64,000 nt of DNA, from positions 186,001-250,000 of the forward strand of contig CAWBPA010000024.1 in assembly GCA_963790545.1 (NCBI GenBank), read 5' to 3'. This DNA is from DATBJG01 sp963790545. GTDB lineage: Bacteria; Acidobacteriota; Vicinamibacteria; Vicinamibacterales; JAMQPK01. The notes beneath the pieces are model-generated. The model saw only the letters and a program-made list of their open reading frames with translations. It had not been told where the DNA came from and ran no database searches. The position numbers and the translations under genes were made by a program. Of this stretch, positions 16,456 through 26,241 are shown one piece after another (position 1 is the stretch's first letter; each line of letters begins with the position of its first letter).

Positions 16456-16572
16456 ATGAGAAGCGCGGGCGGACTCCTGCTGTTGGCAGGCGGCCTCATG
16501 GCATTGGCGATCATCGGTCCCATGGACTGGAGCCCGCGCCGCGCGCCTGAGCCGGCGACCCAGCACGGATGA
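16456..16572 (+). CDS. Possible 38-aa membrane peptide
   Basis: ATG 16456 opens a 38-codon frame: MRSAGGLLLLAGGLMALAII followed by GPMDWSPRRAPEPATQHG. That is one hydrophobic helix and a polar tail, as in many small membrane peptides of this island. There is no strong ribosome site. Called on composition and context only. Confidence 0.35.
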   Translation: MRSAGGLLLLAGGLMALAIIGPMDWSPRRAPEPATQHG

Positions 16573-16649
16573 AGGCCCGTTCGGTTCGACCGATGAACAC
16601 GACCTCGTGCGGATGGACAGCGATAAGGGATAGCGATGAAGGAGATTCC

Positions 16650-17347
16650 ATGATCAGCGTGAAGCGTGTGGGTACTCGCCGTGATCGGCTCTGTGCTGTC
16701 GGCGCAGCTGCTGTCTGCACAAGACCTGTCCACGTACCGGAACTTTCATATCGGCATGAACTTGGCCTCGGTCACCACACAGACAACCACGACCCAGCGC
16801 GACGTCAGGTTGATTCATCAACGTCCGGCCCTGATTCAAGAGCTCGCCTGGGGCCCTCGGCCAGTTGGCACCGAGCCTTCACGTCAGACGGATCCCGTTC
16901 AGCAAATCGTCTTCAGTTTTTACAACGATGAGCTCTTCCGCATTGTCGTCACATACGCGCCGGAGAAGATCGCAAGGGCTGACGGCGGAGGACTTCGTCG
17001 AGAGCATGTCGGCGATGTACGGAGCGGCGACCAGGCCGGCTCCGCCTGTCACCAGTGCTTCTCTATCACAGACCTCTCGCGATACCGGCGACAACGTCAT
17101 CGCGCGTTGGGAAGACGGGCAATACTCGGTCAACCTCCTCCGATCCACATACGGGTCCTCACTGAATATCGTGATGTTTTCCAAGCAGATGGATGCCCTG
17201 GCTCGGGCCGCGCTGACGGAAGCCGTCCGGCTCGACAAACAAGAGGCGCCGCAGCGCGAAGTCGAACGACAACAGCGGCAAGAATCCGACGATCGCGCCG
17301 CTCAAGAGAAGGCACGGGTCGCCAACAAGGCGCCGTTCCGCTTCTAG
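16650..17347 (+). CDS. Exported hypothetical protein, two frameshifts (about 231 aa)
   Basis: ATG 16650 has GAAGGAG seven bases upstream. Removing one base near 16665 links it to a signal peptide (VWVLAVIGSVLSAQLLSAQ). Removing one near 16973 links the middle (DLSTYRNFHIGMNLASVTTQ...VFSFYNDELFRIVVTYAPEK) to the C-terminal part (GLTAEDFVESMSAMYGAATR...NVIARWEDGQYSVNLLRSTY), ending in a charged helix (QREVERQQRQESDDRAAQEK). The result is 231 residues. It is presumably periplasmic; no family recognised. It ends 15 bases before groES on the same strand. Confidence 0.65.
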
Positions 17348-17362
17348 TCTGGAGTCACAATC

Positions 17363-17707
17363 ATGAATGTCCGACCACTATCCGATCGCCTCATTGTCCA
17401 GCGCCTCGAGGAAGGCGAACAGCAAGTCGGGGGAATCATCATTCCGGACACGGCCAAAGAGAGGCCGCAACAAGGCAAGGTCATCGCCGCAGGCAACGGA
17501 AAGGTGAAAGACGATGGCAAGCGGGTCGCTCTCGACGTCAAGGGGGGCGACCAGATTCTCTTCGGCAAGTATGCCGGCCAGGAGATCAAGCTCGACGGCC
17601 AGGAGTACCTCATCATGAAAGAGGATGACGTGCTGGCCGTCATCGAGGGCAACGGCAAGAACACGCTCGTCGGGTCACGGGCAAGCCAGACGAAGACGAA
17701 GCGGTGA
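17363..17707 (+). CDS. groES: Co-chaperonin GroES
   Basis: 114-residue GroES, the lid of the GroEL chaperonin in the cytoplasm. Conserved N terminus (NVRPLSDRLIVQRLEE), mobile loop region (EGEQQVGGIIIPDTAKERPQ) and C-terminal core (GDQILFGKYAGQEIKLDGQE, ILxVIE). About 15 residues longer than usual because of a polar tail (NGKNTLVGSRASQTKTKR). It precedes groEL by 31 bases. No CIRCE (HrcA) element or island operator is visible upstream. Confidence 0.95.
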   Translation: MNVRPLSDRLIVQRLEEGEQQVGGIIIPDTAKERPQQGKVIAAGNGKVKDDGKRVALDVKGGDQILFGKYAGQEIKLDGQEYLIMKEDDVLAVIEGNGKNTLVGSRASQTKTKR

Positions 17708-17738
17708 CACGTAAAATTCGGGACAGGAGCCAAACGTA

Positions 17739-19360
17739 ATGTCAAAACAGATTGTGTACGGCGAGCAGGCGCGCCAGACCGTCCTGCGTGGCATCAATCA
17801 GCTGGCCGACGCGGTCAAGGTGACCTTGGGTCCAAAGGGCCGCAATGTTGATCCTCGACAAGAAGTTCGGGTCGCCGACGATTACCAAGGACGGCGTCAC
17901 CGTCGCCAAGGAAATCGATCTGAAAGACCCCCTCGAAAACATGGGGGCGCAGATGGCGCGCGAAGTCGCGAGCAAGACTTCCGATAGCGCCGGGGATGGC
18001 ACCACAACCGCCACCGTGCTCGCCCAGGCCATCTATCGCGAGGGCGCCAAGAACGTGGTCGCCGGCGCGAACCCGATGGACCTCAAGCGAGGCATCGAGC
18101 GGGCGGTTGAGGTGATCAGCGCCGAACTCAAGAAGATGTCGAAGCCGGTCAGCGGGAAGATGGTGGCCCAGGTTGGGACCATCTCGGCCAACAACGACGA
18201 GCCCATCGGCAAGATCATCGCCGAGGCCATGGACAAGGTCGGCAAAGACGGCGTGATCACGGTCGAAGAGGCGAGGACGATGGACACGTCGCTCGAGGTC
18301 GTCGAAGGGATGCAGTTCGATCGCGGGTATCTATCGCCATACCTCGTGACCGATCCCGAGCGAATGGAAGTCGTGCTCGAGAATCCGCTCATTCTTGTCC
18401 ACGAAAAGAAGATCTCGAGCCTCAAGGATCTCCTGCCGGTGCTCGAGCGCGTCGCGCAGAGCGGCCAGCCGTTGCTCGATCATCGCCGAGGACGTGGAGG
18501 GCGAGGCGCTGGCGACGCTCGTCGTGAACAAGTTGCGCGGGACACTGAAGGTCGCGGCCGTCAAAGCGCCAGGGTACGGTGACCGGCGAAAGGCGATGCT
18601 GGACGATATCGCCGTCCTCACGGGCGGCCAGGCGTTCACTGAAGAGCTCGGCCTCAAGCTCGAGAACCTGAAACTCGAGGAGCTTGGCAGGGCGAAGAGA
18701 GTCACCATCGACAAGGACAACACGACAATCATCAAGGGTGCTGGTACGAAGCAGGCGATCGAGGGTCGCATCAAGCAGATCCGCACGCAGATCGAGGACA
18801 CCACGTCCGAGTATGATCGCGAGAAATTGCAGGAACGACTCGCGAAACTCGTCGGCGGCGTGGCTGTGATCAAGGTGGGTGCGGCCACCGAGACCGAGAT
18901 GAAAGAGAAGAAAGCGCGCATCGAGGATGCCATGCACGCCACGAAGGCGGCCGTCGAAGAAGGCATCGTCCCGGGCGGAGGCGTCGCGCTGCTCCGCGCG
19001 TCGAAGGCGCTCGTCGGGCTCAAGCTCAGCGGCGATCAACAGATCGGCGTCAACATCATTGCTCGCGCGATAGAGGAGCCAATGCGCTGGATCGCCAACA
19101 ACGCCGGCCAGGAAGGCTCCATCGTCGTGGCCAAGGTCAAGGAAATGGGACCCGAGGAAGGCTACAACGCGCTGAACAACAAGTACGAGAACCTGGTGCA
19201 CGCGGGCGTCATCGACCCGACCAAGGTGGTGCGGTCGGCGCTTCAGAACGCGGCGTCAATTGCGTCGCTTCTGCTGACGACCGAGGCCCTTGTGTCCGAG
19301 CTGGCCGAGAAGAAGGCGGGGCCGGCGGCTGGCGCGGCCGGCATGGGTGGAATGTACTGA
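17739..19360 (+). CDS. groEL: Chaperonin GroEL, two single-base frameshifts
   Basis: After removing one base near 17847 and one near 18478 the gene encodes 539 residues, the usual GroEL length. The frame joins are GPKGRNV|ILDKKFGSPTIT and AQSGQPLL|IIAEDVEGEAL. The ATP-binding segment (DGTTTATVLAQAI), apical domain and C-terminal glycine-rich tail (AAGAAGMGGMY) are present. Both breaks sit where the sequence reads GATC and ATC alone would restore the frame. As GroEL is essential in nearly all bacteria and the rest is intact, I take the breaks as sequence errors. Another groEL copy elsewhere cannot be excluded. Confidence 0.93.
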
Positions 19361-19407
19361 ACGGCGGCAGATCGGTTTCCTATCTTCTGCATGGCGGCCG
19401 GCGTGCC

Positions 19408-19443
19408 AGCTGTCGGATCGTCGGCCTGCAAGCGCCGACAGCT
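19408..19443. terminator. Stem-loop after groEL
   Basis: Perfect 9-bp inverted repeat AGCTGTCGG / CCGACAGCT with an 18-base loop, 48 bases after the groEL stop and before the convergent 19506 gene. No U-tract is seen; possible shared terminator. Confidence 0.35.
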
Positions 19444-19505
19444 AGGCCGTCGGTTGTGCGACCATGAGGGCGGGAAAGAAGGGCGGGCTACCAAGGTAAA
19501 GGTCC

Positions 19506-19754
19506 CTAACTGTGGTTATTCCCGTTGCCTCGATTCGAGAGCTTGAGAGGCGGCAACGGGGCGAGGGCCGATGAACGACGGTCGATCGCGTCTTTTGACA
19601 GATCCAGTTCGGCTTGAATCTGGGCGATGCGCTTGAACTGAATGTCGAGCGCGGCTCGAAGGCTCGCCATCTCGTCACTTACATACTGCTCAAAGCGATC
19701 GTTCCTCCGACGACGCAGTTTTCGGTGATCGGTCATGCGTTCAGATTCCGTCAT
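19506..19754 (-). CDS. Small coiled-coil protein, paralog of 36888-37127 (82 aa)
   Basis: 82 residues: a basic N terminus (MTESERMTDHRKLRRRRNDR), a central helix ASLRAALDIQFKRIAQIQAE continuing LDLSKDAIDRR, and a Gly/Asn-rich tail. The central block is nearly identical to that of the protein at 36888 (ASLRAALDIQFMRIAQIQAE), so the two are paralogs; the 36172 protein is a more distant relative. Start ATG 19754 was chosen because the paralog starts with the same MT(T)ES. An exact operator lies 90 bases upstream, as in the paralog. Function unknown. Confidence 0.7.
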   Translation of the reverse strand: MTESERMTDHRKLRRRRNDRFEQYVSDEMASLRAALDIQFKRIAQIQAELDLSKDAIDRRSSALAPLPPLKLSNRGNGNNHS

Positions 19755-19843
19755 GCTGCCCTCTAATCTTTCGAACCGCCACGGCCCGGAACGAGGGAAG
19801 GCGCTCAGCAGAGCGCATGATAGCGGGGTGCCGAGAGAGAGGC

Positions 19844-19859
19844 TGTCCCGTTTTGCACA
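19844..19859. promoter_or_regulatory. TGTNC-N6-GNACA operator upstream of the coiled-coil gene
   Basis: TGTCC-CGTTTT-GCACA, exact match with flanking C and G, 90 bases upstream of ATG 19754. Confidence 0.6.
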
Positions 19860-19949
19860 GACATACAAATGCACAGTTTGGCGCGGAGCTGTGGACCAGG
19901 ATCGGGCTGTGTTTTGGGGGAATACCCGATTGCCGTCAGTCGCGGAGGT

Positions 19950-20625
19950 TCACTCGTGGAGCACGACGCTCAGCAGGGACGTGTTGATCTTGAGGCCGCC
20001 GTTGTACTCGATGAAGCCCAGCTTTCTGAACTTGTTCATGAAGAAGTTCACGCGCGACCGAGTCGTGCCGATCATTTCCGCGAGCACCTCCTGTGAGAGC
20101 TTCGGCAGCACCCGGTGTGGTGTATCCTCCTTGCCGTAACGCGCAAGCAGGAGGAGCGTGCGGGCGAGGCGTTTCTCGCTGGAATTGAACAGCTGATCGA
20201 CGAGATCCTCTTCGATGCGGAGGTTGCGGGAGAGCATGTACTGGATGAACCGGTCCGAGAACCCAGGCTCCTCGTGGAGCAGTCGAGTCATTTGCTGTTT
20301 AGGGAGGATCGAGCACGGTGCTCGTGGCGACGGCTGTGGCGGTCCCCAAGCGGACCGGTTGACCTGCGAGGGCCCCTTCACCGAGGAAGTCGCCGGGCCC
20401 CAGCATCGCCACGATCGCCTCTTTACCGGAGTGGGAGAGCACCGAGAGCCGCACCGCGCCCTTTTGAATGTACATGACGTTGTCGCACGAATCCCCTTGA
20501 GCGAAGATGACCGCCGCACGGCGGAATTCCACGACCTTCCGCGTGATGTCCGCGGAATCCAGAAAGGCTTGAGGCTCGAAGGCCGGCCTTATCGATTTCG
20601 CCTTGCTTAGCTTGCTTTTTGCCAT
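19950..20625 (-). CDS. Crp/Fnr-family regulator 1, one frameshift
   Basis: After removing one base near 20312 (STVL|ILPKQQMTRLLHE) the protein is 224 residues. An N-terminal cyclic-nucleotide-binding-type beta-roll (about 35-125: RRAAVIFAQGDSCDNVMYIQ...GPGDFLGEGALAGQ) is followed by a long dimerisation helix and a winged HTH (about 170-215: KLSQEVLAEMIGTTRSRVNF, FMNKFRKLGFIEYNG). No Fnr-type Cys cluster is seen, so iron-sulfur sensing is unlikely; the ligand is unknown. It is the likely binder of the palindromes around it (inference). It lies directly downstream of the related regulator at 20677-21332, same strand. Confidence 0.85.
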
Positions 20626-20676
20626 TTAAACGATAACACGTTTATTTTATCACCGTCATCGTTGCGATGCAACCCG

Positions 20677-21332
20677 CTATTCGTGCAGGACGACGCTGAG
20701 CAGTGAGGCGTTAATCTTGAGCCGACCGTCACCTTCGATGAACCCCAATCTCTTGAATTTCTTCATGAAGAAATCGACTTTCGAGCGCGTCGTGTCGGCC
20801 ATCTTCGCGAGCGTGTCCTGCGACATTTTCGGCAGGACTCGCTGTGGCTTCCCTTGCTTGCCGTAGCGTGCGAGCAGTAAGAGCGTCCGAGCCAGCCGTT
20901 TCTCGTAGTGGTTGAAGAGCTGGTCGATCAAGTCCCTCTCGATGCGAATATTCGTGCCGAGCAGGTGAGCGATAAACCGGTCGGTCAGCTCCGGCTTCTC
21001 GTGGAGCAACCGAACCATTTTCCGCTTTTTGAAGCACCAGAATCGTGCTCGGCGTGATCGCTGTCGCGCTCCCCACCCGGACCCGTTGCCCCGCCAGGCA
21101 CCCCTCGCCAAAGAAGTCGCCAGGCGCCCGCACCGCCACCACGGCCTCTCTGCCCAGCCTCGGAGAGCACCGAGAGCTTCACCGCGCCCTCCTGCACCTG
21201 CATGACACTTGTCGGGGCGTCGCCTTGCGAGAAGATCACCTCGCCCCGTCGATAGGCCACAATTTTCGGCGGGATACCTGCCGAGTCGAGAAACGCCGGC
21301 GCATTGAAAGCGGGCTTGCTCTTGGACTTCAT
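20677..21332 (-). CDS. Crp/Fnr-family regulator 2, two frameshifts
   Basis: Removing one base near 21157 (SEAG|REAVVAVRAP) and one near 21030 (STILVL|KKRKMVRLLHE) gives 217 residues that parallel regulator 1 throughout: beta-roll (YRRGEVIFSQGDAPTSVMQV...GDFFGEGCLAGQ), dimer helix (RFIAHLLGTNIRIERDLIDQ) and HTH (MSQDTLAKMADTTRSKVDFF, MKKFKRLGFI). The recognition helices differ at only a few positions (TTRSRVNFF versus TTRSKVDFF), so similar DNA targets are likely. An exact operator lies 35 bases upstream of ATG 21332, consistent with autoregulation. Confidence 0.82.
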
Positions 21333-21366
21333 CGTGCGATGGTTGCACGATCTGCGCGGCGAAGCC

Positions 21367-21382
21367 TGTTCAGAAGTGGACA
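21367..21382. promoter_or_regulatory. TGTNC-N6-GNACA operator upstream of Crp/Fnr regulator 2
   Basis: TGTTC-AGAAGT-GGACA, exact match, 35 bases upstream of the regulator's ATG. It suggests that the regulator pair controls itself. Confidence 0.6.
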
Positions 21383-21447
21383 TCGGGCGGAGTTTGCCGG
21401 TGCCAGTCGGACGGGGCACCCGACCGGACACAGGCGACCCGACCGTC

Positions 21448-22960
21448 TCAGGAGGTCGGGATCTCCAGTTGCGGCATCGGCGCCGTCACAAAGAGACGCC
21501 GGCACGGACGAGCGAGCCATCGTGCCCAGCGTGTGGATCGTGCCGTCCGAGCACTGTCTGTCGCGATGCCCGTGTTCGCGTACATCTGGCGATAGAGTTT
21601 GGAGATGAGGAGGAATGCGACTCTGGCGCGCAGTGACGTGACCACCTGCGAGCGTGCCCAGATCTGCGGCAGGCTATAAAAGCGATCCCACACCTCCTGG
21701 GTGCGTGCGCGAATCTCATCGGCCGACAGGGTGGGATGCGGGGTATAGACCTTGGGCCGACGTTCCTGGGGAATGAGCCAGTGTCGCGTGATCGGGATGC
21801 CGTCGATGTTCGCGCCCGTGCTCGCCATCTCCTTTTCCCACTTGGCAAAATCCACCGTGCCCGGGAACGGCGTCAACATGACGAATTGCGCGAACGCCAG
21901 ATCGGAGCGCTCCGCAAGCGCCGCCGTCGCCTCGAAGGTCTCGGCGCGATCGCTGGACAGCCCGAAGATGAACGACCCAAGCACATGAATCCCGTGGCGC
22001 CTGAATGCCTGAAGCCGGGTGACCAGCGCGTCGCCATACAGGTTGAAACCTTTGTAGACGTCCTTCAGTCCTGCTTCGGTGACCGACTCCACACCGACGA
22101 GCGCGCCGCGGATGTGCGCCCTGCGCATCGCATCGAGAAACGCCGGGTCCTCGGCGGCCTCCATCGTGATCTGCGTGTAGAACACGAGATCTGATCGGGA
22201 GCTTGGCCAGCTGCGCCATCAGTTCGAACCGCTCCGCGCGCAGATCCTGAAGCTCGCGCAGACGGTGATGGTCCGAGCGTCGCGCGGCCATCTCCAGATC
22301 CTGCAGCGTGACCGGGTAGAAATTGTCGTCGGCCAACGCGATGAAGCGAAATCCCAGGCGCCGCAGTTCGACCACCTCACGGACAACGGCCTCCACGTTC
22401 CGCTGGCGTGGCTCCTGTCCGTCCGTTCTCCACACCGAACAAAACGAGCAATGCTTCGGGCAGCCGCGCACCGTCTGGACCGACGCCCACATGTAGCGAT
22501 CGGGCGGCAGGAGATCCCATCGTGCGGGGAGAAAACGATCGGCGCCCACACGACCGCCTTCGTAGACGTGCGCAAGGTGGCCGTCCCGACAATCCTGGAG
22601 CACGCGCGCCCACACCACGTCGCCATCCCCCTTGACCACGCTGTGAGCGGAACCCCGTTCGGACGCCTCTTCCGGGAACAGTGTCGCGTGGATACCGCCG
22701 AAGACGACCCAGGCGCCTCGGCGCCGCGCTTCGAGACCTATCTGATACCCGCGCAGCGCGTTACTCGTGTGAATCCCGATCCCGACCACATCGCCCGGCT
22801 GCACCCGAGCGAAATCGACCGGCTCGAGCGTTTCGTCCACAATGATGGGCTCGCCGAAGTCAGATGGCGTCGCCGCCGCGATCACATAGAGCCACCGAGG
22901 AGTAATCACCGCCGTGCCGAACGAAATATCACTGGGGTTGACCAGGTGAACTGCCATCAA
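21448..22960 (-). CDS. B12-binding-domain radical SAM protein, one frameshift
   Basis: After removing one base near 22195 (LAKLP|SDLVFYTQITMEA) the protein is 503 residues. The N-terminal cobalamin-binding-type domain (about 1-140, VGIGIHTSNALRGYQIGLEA, VFGGIHATLFPEEA) precedes a radical SAM domain with the CX3CX2C cluster motif CPKHCSFC near residue 175. The C-terminal part resembles the B12-radical SAM subfamily that acts on lipids or cofactors (HVLGSFIFGLSSDRAETFEA). The reaction is unknown. The break lies at CCGATCAGATC. It is the last gene of a minus-strand block and has no operator of its own. Confidence 0.85.
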
Positions 22961-23119
22961 TGAGTCCTCGGCAAAAGGGCAACGGCTCAGGGTCGCTCAT
23001 CTCCTGATATCGACGAGCCCCAGCGATGCCACCTAGTCACACGACGTCGGAACAAACATTTCTCGTCGGGGCAAGCCTCTCCCCGAGAACCATCCTAAGG
23101 GCCTCAAAAGCCGAGCTTC

Positions 23120-23195
23120 TGTTCACTTTTGAACACTGCCGCTGACCGCCCATGGGATCAGCGGCGAGCCAGCACGACCTGTACTGTTTCGGACA
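23120..23195. promoter_or_regulatory. Two TGTNC-N6-GNACA operators upstream of the histidine kinase
   Basis: TGTTC-ACTTTT-GAACA (23120-23135) and TGTAC-TGTTTC-GGACA (23180-23195), both exact, centres 60 bases apart, lie 110 and 50 bases upstream of the kinase reading frame. Sites 60 bases apart would lie on nearly the same DNA face. Confidence 0.6.
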
Positions 23196-23244
23196 CCCCG
23201 CCGCTGCGCTGCAGCATACGATAGGCGCCACTGGGAGGAGTCTC

Positions 23245-24370
23245 CTGCTCCAGGAATTCATTACCGTTAATCGCGAGGTGATCATCAGGCGGTGCAGGGG
23301 CAAGGTGGCCACGAGGTCGGTGCCACCGCCCACCGACGCGGGGATCGATCACGGGGTGCCCGTCTTCCTCGATCAATTGGTGGACGCATTGCGCCTCGGC
23401 CTGACATCAAGCCCCGCGATTGGCAGGAGCGCGCTCCAGCATGGGCATGACCTGCTGCTGTCAGGGGTTCACCGTGTCGCAGGTCGTGCACGACTATGGC
23501 GACGTCTGTCAGGCCATCACCGAGCTGGCGGTGGAAATGAACGCTCCTATTAGCACCGAGGACTTTCGCACGCTGAACCGCTGCCTTGACGACGCCATCG
23601 CGGGCGCCGTCACTGAGTACGGGCGCGAACGAAATCAGTCCACGCTCGATGGAGAGACCGCGCGCGGGAGCGAGCGCCTCGGGTTCCTGGCTCATGAATT
23701 GCGGAACTTGCTCAACACTGCGATCCTGGCGTTCGAGGTTCTCAAGACGGGGAACGTCGGAGTCGCAGGGAGCACCGGGGACCGTGCTCCATCGCAGCCT
23801 CATGGGATTACGCGCGCTCATCGGTCGCTCGCTCGCCGAGGTCCGTCTCACGCAGGGCGTCCAGAATCGGGAGCGATTCCTCGTTGTCCGGATTCATCGA
23901 AGAACTCGCGCCGGCCGCAACGCTTGGAGGCCAACGCCCGGGGCATCAGACTGACCGTGATGCCCGTCGAAGATGGGGTGGCCATCGAAGCTGACCGACA
24001 AATCCTCGCGGCGGTGGTGGGAAATCTGTTGCAGAACGCCTTCAAGTTCACCCGGCCTCGTACCACCGTCACGCTCAGGGTCGGCGCCAGCGCCGAGCGC
24101 GTGCTCATCGAGATCGAGGACGAATGCGGCGGTCTCCCGGTTGGGAACGTCAACGAGTTGTTCCGCCCGTTCGAGCAGCGCAGCGTCGATCGCACTGGCT
24201 TGGGCCTTGGCCTCGCCTTCAGCCGATGGGGCGCCGAAGCCAACAATGGCCGGATCTATGCGCGCAACCTGCCTGAGAGGGGATGCGTCTTCACCGTCGA
24301 CCTGCCGCGGCTCCCAGCTCGCGCCGTCACGGCGGTGCGCCGTAAGGCCGAGGGTTTGGACGAAGCATAA
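23245..24370 (+). CDS. RsbRD-type sensor histidine kinase, four frameshifts (about 373 aa)
   Basis: Four single-base removals (near 23461, 23772, 23885 and 23925) restore a 373-residue cytosolic kinase. The N-terminal RsbRD-like helical sensor domain (LQEFITVNREVIIRRCRGKV...PVFLDQLVDALRLGLTSS) is followed by a weak HisKA region (LGFLAHELRNLLNTAILAFE, His in AHELRN) and an HATPase domain (LLQNAFKFTRPRTTV, IEIEDECGGLP, GLGLGLAFSRWGAE). The start is uncertain: GGGAGGAG precedes an in-frame CTG at 23245, while ATG 23152 would place an operator inside the gene. No response regulator is adjacent. Confidence 0.75.
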
Positions 24371-24395
24371 GCCGGAGCGTCATCTTCGATCGGAA

Positions 24396-25283
24396 TTACG
24401 GGTTGGGTGGATCAGGCTCTGCCGGATCGAACCGCACGATCAGCAGGGTGATATTGTCACGGCCGCCGCCGTCGTTCGCCTTCGCCAGCAACTTCTTGCA
24501 GGTGACCTCGGGATCCGGCTCCGCACGAAGGGCCGCCGCGATCTCGTCGTCTGGCACCATCTCGGTCAATCCGTCCGAGCAGAGCAGCAGGCGATCACCG
24601 GCCTGAACTTCCAGAGCGTGAGCTTCGACGTAGACGCCAGCGTCGGGGCCGCCCACGACGTTCGTAATGACATGGCGCAGTTTGTGGCCTGCGACCTGAT
24701 CGGGGCGAAGCTCCCCCCTGCGGACCAGGTCGGCCGTGACCGTGTGGTCGTGCGTGAGTTGGTGCAGGTTGTCACCCCGGTACAGGTACGCACGGCTGTC
24801 GCCGACGTGGACGACACACAGCTGCGCATCAAGATGGTACGCCATCGTCAAGGTGGTGCCCATGCCGCGCTGCTCCGGATGCTCCGCCGCTTCCTCGAGG
24901 ATGCGTGCGTCGGCCTGACGCAGCGCCGTCTGGAAGAGCGCGAGCACTTGCTGCGCTTCGGCTCGGTTCGCGTCAAAGAACCACCTGAACGTATTGAGCG
25001 TGAAGTACTCGATCGCGCCGACGGCCAAGGCGCTGGCGTGCTCGCCCGCCTGGTGCCCTCCCATACCGTCGGCGACCAGAAACAGATGTCCGCGTTCGTC
25101 GCCGAACTGCGCGAGTGGTTCTGGGAGGCTCGTCTGCCAGATGCGCATCGCCTTGGAGAGCTCGGCGATGAGGAACTGATCCTCGTTGGACGGGCGCACG
25201 CGCCCCTTGTCGGTGAGCCCGAAGGCCTTCACCGTCAACGGACCGTGTTGAATCTGTGTGACGATTTCGGTGTTTGTCGGCAT
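24396..25283 (-). CDS. PP2C-type serine/threonine phosphatase
   Basis: 295-residue metal-dependent phosphatase, cytosolic. Motifs in order: GLTDKGRVRPSNEDQFL (Asp/Glu metal ligand), LFLVADGMGGHQAGEHAS, GTTLTMAYHLDAQLCVVHVG with DSRAYLYR, LLLCSDGLTEMVPD and the C-terminal GGRDNITLLIV metal ligand. All conserved Asp residues are present. It counteracts Ser/Thr kinases; no such kinase is in the window. It is convergent with the RsbRD-type kinase, a pairing reminiscent of general stress signalling (inference). Confidence 0.92.
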   Translation of the reverse strand: MPTNTEIVTQIQHGPLTVKAFGLTDKGRVRPSNEDQFLIAELSKAMRIWQTSLPEPLAQFGDERGHLFLVADGMGGHQAGEHASALAVGAIEYFTLNTFRWFFDANRAEAQQVLALFQTALRQADARILEEAAEHPEQRGMGTTLTMAYHLDAQLCVVHVGDSRAYLYRGDNLHQLTHDHTVTADLVRRGELRPDQVAGHKLRHVITNVVGGPDAGVYVEAHALEVQAGDRLLLCSDGLTEMVPDDEIAAALRAEPDPEVTCKKLLAKANDGGGRDNITLLIVRFDPAEPDPPNP

Positions 25284-25475
25284 GGCATGCTCCGTTCGTG
25301 CGGCGATTTCATCGAACCGCTAAGGGGCACAGCTATTCGCAGGAACGAGCACTACGAGCCATCGCAGCGTTTTCGAACCCATACACTCTCCTTCTCGATG
25401 ACGAGGCGTTTCCCGACGGAACCCGACCGACGACACTACGAGTGGCTGCGTCGACGGGGCAGCCACTCCAAACCG

Positions 25476-26165
25476 TTAGTTGCCGTGACTGGCGAGAGCC
25501 GCTTTCAGCGCGCCGACGCCGGCGGGAGACGTCCCCGCTCGCTCGAAGACGATATCCTCGGATGAGAGAGTCTTCTCATAGAAGCGCGTATTGGCGTCCA
25601 CGTCTTCCTTGATGACCGAACCGTTGACCGTGACTCCGGCAAACAGTCCCCGGCTGCGGGAATAGCTGAGAATCTGGGCGTGCAGTTGCAGGTCGGTTGA
25701 TGCTTCACTCGCCCTGCCGACTGGTCCCGCAGCGGCAGAAATTTCAGCGCCCAATTTGACCTGGTTCGACAGCAGATGCTCGACGCCGGACCGGTTCATG
25801 ATGACGAGAATCAAATCGATCTCGGTTCCACCAATCTGGGCTCCGACGCTGCCGCCCGTCATTGTCAGGAAGGCCGGCGACGACCACTTGCGTGTGTTCG
25901 CGTCACGCACGCTGATGATGCCGCGTCCCCATTGTCCGCCGACAACGAACCCGGCTTTCTTCACTCCCGGGAAGATCGCAATCGCTTCAGCCTTTTCCAA
26001 GATGCTTCCTGGAATTTCCTTGTCACGCGCAGCCATCATCTCGTTCAGGACGGTGGTCGCTGCGCCCACCCGCTTGACTTCATCCGTTCCTGCGGCGGCG
26101 CGGACCGTAACGTTCGCCACGACGACCCAGATGCACACTCCTAGAGCTACGCCTTTGGCTCTCAT
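25476..26165 (-). CDS. Exported SYLF-domain lipid-binding protein
   Basis: 229-residue secreted protein of the Ysc84/SYLF type. Signal peptide at residues 1-25 (GVALGVCIWVVVANVTVRAA). The SYLF domain covers the rest: IPGSILEKAEAIAIFPGVKK, AGFVVGGQWGRGIISVRD, AEISAAAGPVGRASEAS, ILSYSRSRGLFAGVTVNGSV. The family binds phosphoinositides in eukaryotes; in bacteria it is an exported protein of unclear role. The start ATG 26165 is preceded by AGGTCAA. An exact operator lies 77 bases upstream in the divergent gap shared with the gene at 26307. Confidence 0.9.
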   Translation of the reverse strand: MRAKGVALGVCIWVVVANVTVRAAAGTDEVKRVGAATTVLNEMMAARDKEIPGSILEKAEAIAIFPGVKKAGFVVGGQWGRGIISVRDANTRKWSSPAFLTMTGGSVGAQIGGTEIDLILVIMNRSGVEHLLSNQVKLGAEISAAAGPVGRASEASTDLQLHAQILSYSRSRGLFAGVTVNGSVIKEDVDANTRFYEKTLSSEDIVFERAGTSPAGVGALKAALASHGN

Positions 26166-26241
26166 TGATTGACCTCAGAGCAACCTTAGTCGGTTGTTCC
26201 CGTCAGGTCTGTTCAATAGAGCGCATGGTGACGGTCCTCAA

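Noticed and set aside
17341..17363. CIRCE (HrcA) element before groES
   Set aside because: No TTAGCACTC-N9-GAGTGCTAA-like repeat is present in the short gap or the preceding coding sequence.
18331..19201. Long minus-strand frames inside groEL
   Set aside because: Antisense of groEL, an artefact of high GC at third codon positions.
17739..19360. groEL as a pseudogene
   Set aside because: Both breaks are single inserted bases in otherwise fully conserved sequence, in a contig with the same error type in many genes; sequence error is more likely.
23973..25565. 530-codon plus-strand frame
   Set aside because: Overlaps the kinase in another frame and is antisense to PP2C, which has all its catalytic motifs.
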